From DASZTU01 sp035547675 (lineage in GTDB: Bacteria; Pseudomonadota; Alphaproteobacteria; Rhizobiales; Devosiaceae): a DNA stretch of 11,615 bases. The position numbers and the translations under genes are program-made. This document shows positions 6,235 to 11,615 of the stretch, piece by piece (position 1 is the first letter of the stretch; the number at the start of each line of letters is the position of its first letter). The notes under the pieces were generated by a model. The model did not search any database and had not been told where the DNA came from. It was given only the letters and a program-made list of their open reading frames with translations. The DNA lies in assembly GCA_035547675.1 (NCBI GenBank), contig DASZUI010000061.1:1-11615 (forward strand). The letters run 5' to 3'.

Positions 6235-6322
6235 TGGATTCCGGCCTTCGCCGGAATGACGCCGGGGTCTTGGTGAAGCCGTGCCACAAACACTGCGTCA
6301 TTCCGGCGAAGGCCGGAATCCA
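6235..6322. repeat. 28-bp perfect inverted repeat between convergent genes
   Basis: Arms 6235-6262 and 6295-6322 are exact reverse complements around a 32-base spacer. Each arm is itself a hairpin: TTCCGGC-CTTC-GCCGGAA (6239-6256) and TTCCGGC-GAAG-GCCGGAA (6301-6318). The arm sequence resembles a widely dispersed proteobacterial repeat (GGATTCCGGCCTTCGCC core). It sits between the aat stop (6197) and the DUF2155 stop (6344), where it could stall or protect both transcripts; no T run follows. Confidence 0.8.
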
Positions 6323-6343
6323 TGATCCGCGCTGCCGCCGGGG

Positions 6344-6775
6344 TCAGGGGGCTTTCGACGGCGGCGGGGTGCTGGAGGTCTGCTTGCAATCCACCAGCCA
6401 GAAATCATAGACGGGGTCGTCGATGGCGTTCAGGGCCGGCGAATCGGCGAACATCCAGCCGGTGAAGATGCGCTTGCTCTCGCCCTTGAGGTTGACCTGG
6501 TCGACCTCGACAAACGTATCCGTACGCTGCGGCTGGTCGGCCGGCTGGGTGTAGCAGGCGCGCGGCGTGATCTGCAGCGAGCCGAACTGTACCGTCTCCC
6601 CGATATAGACATCGAAGCTGGTCAGCCGGGCGGTAATTTTGTCGAGGCCGGAAAAGCTGGCGACAGGGTTGGCGATCGGCGCCGCCGCGGCCGGTGTCGC
6701 GGCCAGCCCGAGGGCGAGCAGGAGGGCCGCCCTGCCCCGCCGGGCGATCGGCCTATTCCGGCGACCAGGCGTCAT
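6344..6775 (-). CDS. DUF2155 domain secreted protein
   Basis: The 143-residue protein has a classical signal peptide: a basic start (GRRNRPIARRGR), a hydrophobic core LLLALGLAA, and an Ala-rich cleavage region near residues 29-32. The mature part matches the conserved pattern of DUF2155 proteins: ASFSGLDKITARLTSFDVYI, then FGSLQITPRACYT, and GWMFADSPALNAIDDPVYDF followed by WLVDC. Cys74 and Cys130 are the only cysteines and may form a periplasmic disulfide. The biochemical role is unknown; an envelope location is inferred from the signal peptide. Its ATG lies within the last codons of the NDUFA12-like gene (23-base overlap), so translation is probably coupled. This pair next to aat is, from memory, a recurrent arrangement in rhizobia. 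Confidence 0.88.
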   Translation of the reverse strand: MTPGRRNRPIARRGRAALLLALGLAATPAAAAPIANPVASFSGLDKITARLTSFDVYIGETVQFGSLQITPRACYTQPADQPQRTDTFVEVDQVNLKGESKRIFTGWMFADSPALNAIDDPVYDFWLVDCKQTSSTPPPSKAP

Positions 6776-7145
6776 AGTCGCCGGTAACGCGCGGCCTTTG
6801 GCCCTTGTTCAGCAGGCTGCCATCGGGGCGATAGGCGGCCGGCGTGCCGGTCAGGTTGGGTTCGTGCGGCTTTTCCCACTCGCGCGGCACATAGCGCTCG
6901 GCAGTCGGCGGCACGTCGGTGCGATAGTGCATCCACCCATGCCAGCCCGGCGGGATTTTGCTGGCCTCCGCATAGCCATTGTAAACGACCCAGCGGCGGT
7001 TCGGCTTCTTCGCGCCCGCCTTGCTCCGATAGTAGCGATTGCCGGCGTCGTCCGAACCTACATATTCGCCGTGCAGCCAGGTATCGAGCCGGGTTCCCCA
7101 GGTGTTGCCGGACCACCAGATAAAAGCTTCGGTGAACAGAGACAT
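6753..7145 (-). CDS. NDUFA12-like NADH:ubiquinone oxidoreductase accessory subunit
   Basis: The 130-residue protein is the alphaproteobacterial relative of mitochondrial complex I subunit NDUFA12 (B17.2), a supernumerary subunit bound to the peripheral arm on the cytoplasmic side. Visible family motifs are WGTRLDTWLHGEYVGSDDAG followed by NRYY (16-39), RRWVVYNG (50-57), IPPGWHGWMHYRTDVPP (64-80), and PHEPNLTGTPAAYRPDGS (93-110). There is no signal peptide. The ATG at 7145 starts MSLFTEAFIWWSGNTWGTR, as in homologues. The open frame extends 23 codons upstream to 7214 but that extension does not look conserved. The nuo operon is not in this window, which is usual for this gene. It overlaps the downstream DUF2155 gene by 23 bases and lies 72 bases after the VOC gene. 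Confidence 0.93.
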   Translation of the reverse strand: MSLFTEAFIWWSGNTWGTRLDTWLHGEYVGSDDAGNRYYRSKAGAKKPNRRWVVYNGYAEASKIPPGWHGWMHYRTDVPPTAERYVPREWEKPHEPNLTGTPAAYRPDGSLLNKGQRPRVTGDYDAWSPE

Positions 7146-7217
7146 GCAGCGGATTCCGCGTTTGGCGATGGCCCCGCATAGCATGGCAGGCGCAGCAAGG
7201 GCCAGTCCCCTCAAGGA

Positions 7218-7634
7218 TCAGTGCGCCGCGACAGCGCCGCCGAGCCGGGCCTCCTCGCGCAGCGGCTGGAACAGTTCGACCGGATTGCCCGACGGATCCT
7301 CGATCAGCACCTGCCTGCCGCCGACTCCGGTGACTATTTCGTTACGGAAGCGCGTGCCCGCCGCCTTCAGCCGCTTGACGGCGGCATCGATATCCTCGAC
7401 TTCGACGGCGAATCGATTCCAGCCGCCGGGCCGCTGCGGCGTCCCGTCCGGCATAGGCTGGCCGCCGCCGCCGGAAGGATTTGGCTGGCTCAGCACCAGC
7501 CGCAGTTCGCCGCGCGACAGCATGGCGAAGGGCGGCGCCGGATGCATGACGAGGGTGAAGCCGAGATGGCCGGTATAGAAGGCGATGGCCGCCTCGACGT
7601 CCTCGACGATGTAGCGGACCTGAACGCTCGGCAT
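7218..7634 (-). CDS. Small VOC (glyoxalase/bleomycin-resistance fold) protein
   Basis: The 138-residue protein has the two beta-alpha-beta-beta-beta modules of a vicinal oxygen chelate protein: VQVRYIVEDVEAAIAFYTGH with LGF (4-26), and NRFAVEVEDIDAAVKRLKAAG (73-93) leading to IEDPSGNPVELFQP (111-124). The usual first His on strand 1 is Tyr8 or nearby, and the usual His at the start of module 2 is Asn/Arg (73-74). Only Glu120 of the common metal set is kept, so a typical glyoxalase or FosA activity is unlikely; ligand and role are unknown. ATG 7634 is supported by GGAGGT four bases upstream; the frame extends to 7709 without a better site. It could share a transcript with the NDUFA12-like gene. 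Confidence 0.85.
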   Translation of the reverse strand: MPSVQVRYIVEDVEAAIAFYTGHLGFTLVMHPAPPFAMLSRGELRLVLSQPNPSGGGGQPMPDGTPQRPGGWNRFAVEVEDIDAAVKRLKAAGTRFRNEIVTGVGGRQVLIEDPSGNPVELFQPLREEARLGGAVAAH

Positions 7635-7957
7635 GCCCACCTCCGGTCTATGCGCCAAGGTAGCGGCGCCGCCACCGGGTGTCGAGCGCGGGCGGGCGAA
7701 ATTGATCAAAAGCTACGGGGGCTTGAGCTTGGCCGTAGGCGCCGGTCCGGCCAAATTTCCTCCTTGACGCTGTCGAACCGAAAGAACGGGCGCGAGTCGG
7801 CAGCTTGATGACAGGGTAAATGAAGCATTGCCTGAGCAATTGCGGCGAAAAAGAGTCGTGGCGCCAAGGGCGTTTAGCGCCGCCTGTGAGGAGTCCGCGT
7901 GAGCGACACGACCGCGTCACAATCGCTTGCGCCGCCGCTGCCGCCGGGCGATTCCGC

Positions 7958-7986
7958 TTGCGGTTTTTCCCCGGAATCCACATATT
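7958..7986 (+). promoter_or_regulatory. Candidate nrdJ promoter
   Basis: TTGCGG (7958-7963) and CATATT (7981-7986) are 17 bases apart, an ideal spacing with a partial match to the housekeeping sigma consensus. GANTC sites lie just upstream (7950-7954) and inside the spacer (7974-7978). The predicted start is near 7993, in the first copy of the tandem motif described next. Confidence 0.35.
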
Positions 7987-7990
7987 ACGC

Positions 7991-8037
7991 CTACTAGTCC
8001 TAGCGCTCGCGGGAGCTCCAACTACTAGCTGTGGTTG
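7991..8037. promoter_or_regulatory. Tandem CTACTAG motif, possible NrdR-type operator pair
   Basis: CTACTAG occurs at 7991-7997 and again at 8022-8028, exactly 31 bases apart, about three helical turns. NrdR repressors bind pairs of 16-bp boxes spaced about this far apart at ribonucleotide reductase promoters. Each 16-base window here (7991-8006, 8022-8037) matches only about half of the consensus I recall (ACACWATATATWGTGT), so this is a spacing-based suggestion rather than a firm site. Confidence 0.25.
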
Positions 8038-8280
8038 TTTTCTGCGGGAGGCCCAGTTGACGCCGAAATTGAATCGGCCCAACCTTTCCGACGGTTCGCA
8101 GCGGTCCACCGCCGCGAGCGGAGTAAATTTGTTTTCCGGGGATAAGGCGGGCGACAGACCCGCTGAAGCCGGAACGGGCAGGCCTGCGCACGCAGGCTGG
8201 TTGGCAAGCGTCAGACTTGGATGAACGCCGCGTTGTGCGGTCAGCGGGGACGTGCGCCCGCCATCTTGAGGACTTTTAAC

Positions 8281-11200
8281 ATGCGCATCGAACGCCGTTT
8301 CACCACCGCCGAGGGCGGGGCCTATGCGGGGATCGAATTCCGCTCGACGACGAGCGAGATCAAGAATCCAGACGGTTCGGTGGTTTTCAAGCTCGAGGGG
8401 CTGCAGGTCCCGGCGAGCTGGAGCCAGGTTGCCGCCGACATCATCGCGCAGAAATATTTCCGCAAGGCGGGTGTCGCCAAGATGCTGAAGCGGGTCGAGG
8501 AGAACGACGTTCCCTCCTGGCTCTGGCGCTCCGTGCCCGACGAGAAGGCGCTGGCCAAGCTGCCGGAAGCCGAGCGCTTCGGGTCGGAAACCGATTCCCG
8601 GCAGGTGTTCGATCGGCTGGCCGGCACCTGGACTTATTGGGGCTGGAAGGGCAAGTATTTCGACACCGAAGAGGACGCCCGCGCCTTCCGCGACGAGCTC
8701 GCCTATATGCTGGCGACACAGAAGGTGGCGCCCAACTCGCCGCAATGGTTCAACACGGGCCTCCACTGGGCCTATGGCATCGACGGTCCCGGCCAGGGGC
8801 ATTTTTATGTCGATCCCTTCACGCACAAGCTGGTGCAGTCCAAATCGGCCTATGAGCACCCGCAGCCGCATGCCTGCTTCATCCAGAGCGTGAACGACGA
8901 CCTCGTCAACGAGGGCGGCATCATGGACCTCTGGGTGCGCGAGGCGCGGCTGTTCAAATATGGCTCGGGCACCGGCTCGAACTTTTCCAACCTGCGCGGC
9001 GAAGGCGAGAAGCTGTCGGGCGGCGGCAAATCGTCGGGCCTGATGAGCTTCCTCAAGATCGGCGACCGGGCGGCGGGCGCCATCAAGTCGGGCGGCACGA
9101 CGCGCCGCGCGGCCAAGATGGTGATCGTCGACATCGACCATCCCGACATCGAAACCTACATCAACTGGAAGGTGAAGGAGGAGCAGAAGGTCGCGGCGCT
9201 CGTGACCGGCTCCAAGATCGTCTCCAGGCATCTCAAGGCGATCATGAAGGCCGCCGTCAATTGCGAAGGCAATGGCGAGGATTGCTTCGATGTCGCCAAG
9301 AATCCGGCGCTCAAGCGCGAGGTGCGCGCCGCCAAGAAGGCGATGGTGCCGGAGAACTATATCCAGCGCGTCATCCAGTTCGCCCGGCAGGGCTATACCG
9401 ACATGGAATTCCCGGTCTTCGACACCGATTGGGATTCGGAGGCCTATCTCACCGTTTCGGGCCAGAATTCCAACAATTCCGTGCGCATGACCGACGACTT
9501 CCTCAAGGCAGTCGAGACGGATGGCGACTGGAACCTCACGGCCCGCATCAGCGGCAAGGTGATGAAGACGCTCAAGGCGCGCGATCTCTGGGAGCAGATC
9601 GGCTATGCCGCCTGGGCGTCGGCCGATCCGGGCGTGCATTACCACACCACGATCAATGACTGGCACACGACGCCGGAAGCCGGGCCGATCGTCGCGAGCA
9701 ATCCCTGCTCGGAATATATGTTCCTCGACGACACGGCCTGCAATCTCGCTTCGATCAACCTGCTGCCCTTCCGCAACGCGGATTCGACCTTCGATGTCGC
9801 CGCCTTCGAGCATGCGGCGCGGCTCTGGACGATCGTGCTCGAGATTTCGGTGATGATGGCGCAGTTCCCGAGCCGCGCCATTGCCGAACGCAGCTTCGAA
9901 TACCGGACGCTGGGTATCGGCTACGCCAATATCGGCGGGCTGCTGATGACGTCGGGCATTCCCTACGACTCGAAGGAAGGGCGAGCGATCGCCGCCGCCA
10001 TCACGGCAGTAATGACCGGCATCGCCTACAAGACCTCGGCGGAAATGGCGGCCGAGCTCGGCACCTTCGGCGACTACAAGCGCAACGCCAAGCACATGCT
10101 GCGCGTGATCCGCAACCATCGCAACGCCGCCCATGGCAATGCGGCCGGGTATGAAGGCCTCTCCATCAACCCGGTGCCGCTCGACCATGCCTCTCTCAGG
10201 GATGCGGCGCTCTCCGCCCGGGCCAAGACGGCGTGGGACGAGGCGCTGGCGCTCGGCGAAAAGCACGGCTACCGCAATGCCCAGGTTTCGGTGATCGCGC
10301 CGACCGGCACGATCGGCCTCGTCATGGATTGCGACACCACCGGCATCGAGCCCGATTTCGCATTGGTGAAGTTCAAGAAGCTGGCCGGGGGCGGCTATTT
10401 CAAGATCATCAACCGGGCGGTGCCCCCTGCCCTCAGGACGCTGGGCTATTCCGAAAGCCAGATCGCCGAGATCGAGGCCTATGCGGTCGGCCATGGCAAT
10501 CTCAACCAGGCGCCGGGCATCAATCCCGCCGCGCTCAAGGCCCGCGGCTTCACCGACGACAAGATCGAAGCGCTGAACAAGGCGCTGGAATCGGCGTTCG
10601 ACATCAAGTTCGCCTTCAACCAGTGGACGCTGGGGGCGGATTTCCTGAAATCGCTCGGCGTGACCGAGGCGCAGCTCAACGATTTCTCCTTCGACCTGCT
10701 GGGTTTCCTGGGCTTTTCGAAGAAAGAGATCGAAGCGGCCAACACGCATATCTGCGGCGCCATGACGCTGGAAGGCGCGCCCTTCCTCAAGGCCGAGCAT
10801 CTGCCGGTGTTCGACTGCGCCTCGCCCTGCGGCAAGATCGGCAAGCGCTATCTGTCGGTCGAGAGCCACATCCTGATGATGGCGGCGGCCCAGCCCTTCA
10901 TTACCGGCGCGATCAGCAAGACGATCAACATGCCGAACGATGCGACCGTCGAGGACTGCAAGGAGGCCTATCTGCTCTCCTGGCGGCTGGCGCTCAAGGC
11001 CAATGCCCTCTATCGCGACGGCTCCAAGCTGAGCCAGCCGCTCAACGCCTCGCTGCTCGCCGATGACGAGGAGGACGAGGACGAGGCGGTCGAGATGGCG
11101 CTCGCCGCGGCGCCGATGGCGCGCATTCCGCAGATCGCCGAAAAGATCGTCGAGCGCGTCGTCGTCTCGCGCGAACGCGAGAAGATGCCGCAGCGCCGCA

Positions 11201-11615
11201 AGGGCTACACGCAGAAGGCGATCGTCGGCGGCCACAAGGTCTATCTGCGGACCGGCGAATATGAGGATGGCCGGCTCGGCGAGATCTTCATCGACATGCA
11301 CAAGGAGGGCTCGGCCTTCCGCGCGCTGATGGACTCCTTCTCGATCGCCATTTCGGTGGGCCTGCAATATGGCGTGCCGCTCGACGTCTTCGTGAACGCC
11401 TATACCTTCACGCGCTTCGAGCCGGCGGGCCTGGTCACCGGCAATGACCGGATCAAGAACGCGACCTCGATCCTCGACTATATCTTCCGCGAGTTGGCGA
11501 TTTCCTACCTCGACCGGGACGATCTGGCGCATGTGAATCCGGACGCCTCGGCGACCTCGGTGGGGGGAGATTCGTCCGACCAGCCGCGCGCGCCGACGCC
11601 GGTGGCCGCCGACAA
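8281..11615 (+). CDS. nrdJ: Adenosylcobalamin-dependent (class II) ribonucleotide reductase, 3' end outside window
   Basis: NrdJ reduces ribonucleotides to deoxyribonucleotides with adenosylcobalamin as radical source, without oxygen and without a separate radical subunit. There are 1111 complete codons and no stop before the window ends. I recall rhizobial NrdJ as somewhat over 1200 residues, so a C-terminal tail, probably with the redox cysteine pair, is missing. Key residues are present: Cys199 (PHACF) and Cys487 (DTACNLASINL) as the active-site redox pair, and Asn474, thiyl-radical Cys476 and Glu478 in NPCSE; Cys476 and Cys487 are eleven apart, as in Thermotoga NrdJ. APTGTIG is at 673-679. 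Cys825, Cys846 and Cys850 cluster near FDCASPCG. An acidic run (928-935) leads to a TSCPD-type domain (about 978-1080). GAGGA (8268-8272) sits eight bases before ATG 8281. No intein or frameshift is seen. Confidence 0.97.
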   Translation, partial: MRIERRFTTAEGGAYAGIEFRSTTSEIKNPDGSVVFKLEGLQVPASWSQVAADIIAQKYFRKAGVAKMLKRVEENDVPSWLWRSVPDEKALAKLPEAERFGSETDSRQVFDRLAGTWTYWGWKGKYFDTEEDARAFRDELAYMLATQKVAPNSPQWFNTGLHWAYGIDGPGQGHFYVDPFTHKLVQSKSAYEHPQPHACFIQSVNDDLVNEGGIMDLWVREARLFKYGSGTGSNFSNLRGEGEKLSGGGKSSGLMSFLKIGDRAAGAIKSGGTTRRAAKMVIVDIDHPDIETYINWKVKEEQKVAALVTGSKIVSRHLKAIMKAAVNCEGNGEDCFDVAKNPALKREVRAAKKAMVPENYIQRVIQFARQGYTDMEFPVFDTDWDSEAYLTVSGQNSNNSVRMTDDFLKAVETDGDWNLTARISGKVMKTLKARDLWEQIGYAAWASADPGVHYHTTINDWHTTPEAGPIVASNPCSEYMFLDDTACNLASINLLPFRNADSTFDVAAFEHAARLWTIVLEISVMMAQFPSRAIAERSFEYRTLGIGYANIGGLLMTSGIPYDSKEGRAIAAAITAVMTGIAYKTSAEMAAELGTFGDYKRNAKHMLRVIRNHRNAAHGNAAGYEGLSINPVPLDHASLRDAALSARAKTAWDEALALGEKHGYRNAQVSVIAPTGTIGLVMDCDTTGIEPDFALVKFKKLAGGGYFKIINRAVPPALRTLGYSESQIAEIEAYAVGHGNLNQAPGINPAALKARGFTDDKIEALNKALESAFDIKFAFNQWTLGADFLKSLGVTEAQLNDFSFDLLGFLGFSKKEIEAANTHICGAMTLEGAPFLKAEHLPVFDCASPCGKIGKRYLSVESHILMMAAAQPFITGAISKTINMPNDATVEDCKEAYLLSWRLALKANALYRDGSKLSQPLNASLLADDEEDEDEAVEMALAAAPMARIPQIAEKIVERVVVSREREKMPQRRKGYTQKAIVGGHKVYLRTGEYEDGRLGEIFIDMHKEGSAFRALMDSFSIAISVGLQYGVPLDVFVNAYTFTRFEPAGLVTGNDRIKNATSILDYIFRELAISYLDRDDLAHVNPDASATSVGGDSSDQPRAPTPVAAD

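Larger units (their letters stand above)
7635..8280. other. 646-bp divergent intergenic region upstream of nrdJ
   Basis: This is the gap between the VOC gene and nrdJ. It holds a candidate promoter (7958-7986), a tandem motif (7991-8037), three GANTC sites (7950, 7974, 8071) and a hairpin GCCTGC-GCAC-GCAGGC (8182-8197). An open frame at 7820-8224 crosses it but has no recognisable protein features. If the promoter is right, the nrdJ leader is nearly 290 bases, long enough for leader control. I see no tRNA, no repeat of the families found elsewhere in the window, and no recognisable riboswitch. Confidence 0.6.

Noticed and set aside
7820..8224. Possible 134-residue protein between the VOC gene and nrdJ
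   Set aside because: There is no domain, no signal or membrane pattern, amino acid use is unlike the neighbours, and it covers the candidate promoter and leader of nrdJ.
8086..8280. Cobalamin riboswitch upstream of nrdJ
   Set aside because: GAAGCCGGAACGGGCAGGCC (8165-8184) faintly recalls a B12 box, but the conserved GGGAA/GGTG and CCCGCNACTG segments and a proper B12 box are absent.
7648..11532. Minus-strand open frame of 1294 codons opposite nrdJ
   Set aside because: It is antisense to a clearly identified enzyme with all catalytic motifs. Its translation is rich in Arg, Asp, Gly and His with no domain, as expected of the reverse complement of GC-rich coding DNA.
1..11615. CRISPR arrays, tRNA or rRNA genes, transposases, toxin-antitoxin or defence genes
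   Set aside because: None could be seen on either strand; the repeats present are intergenic palindromes without regular spacers.

Overview
This GC-rich window looks like chromosome from an alphaproteobacterium of the order Hyphomicrobiales (Rhizobiales). A Devosia-like relative is plausible, but that is inference. The reasons are the gene order aroQ-accB-accC-aat followed by convergent DUF2155 and NDUFA12-like genes, a single-chain B12-dependent ribonucleotide reductase, and rhizobial-type dispersed palindromic repeats. I see no tRNA, rRNA, CRISPR array, transposase, phage gene or obvious toxin/defence cassette. The coding content is ordinary core metabolism.

Layout. Positions 2-133 hold the C-terminal end of a VOC/glyoxalase-fold protein. 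Positions 134-485 are non-coding and packed with three palindromic repeats. On the minus strand, 486-1646 encodes a class I/II PLP aminotransferase. Divergent from it, 1765-2697 encodes a membrane-anchored or secreted DsbA/ScsC-like thiol oxidoreductase. A repeat-bearing gap follows, then the tight plus-strand operon aroQ (2992-3432), accB (3459-3956), accC (3963-5321). Another repeat-bearing gap precedes aat (5559-6197). A 28-bp inverted repeat separates aat from the convergent minus-strand group: DUF2155 secreted protein (6344-6775), overlapping NDUFA12-like complex I accessory protein (6753-7145), and a small VOC protein (7218-7634). A 646-bp divergent region with candidate promoter and regulatory signals leads to nrdJ (8281 to beyond the window end), of which 1111 codons are present.

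How the genes work together. AroQ makes 3-dehydroshikimate for aromatic amino acid synthesis. AccB and AccC carry and carboxylate biotin for malonyl-CoA synthesis. Aat tags N-degron substrates for ClpS/ClpAP. The NDUFA12-like protein serves respiratory complex I. NrdJ makes deoxyribonucleotides with adenosylcobalamin. Apart from the aroQ-acc operon and the overlapping DUF2155/NDUFA12 pair, the genes are functionally independent neighbours.

The most interesting material is non-coding. Dispersed repeats sit only downstream of genes and never in the two divergent promoter regions. Two repeat copies are each preceded by a terminator-like hairpin with a shared ATTC loop and different but base-paired stems. 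aat may be leaderless. The nrdJ upstream region carries a candidate promoter with a tandem motif spaced 31 bp and clustered GANTC sites. I found no convincing new multi-gene system.
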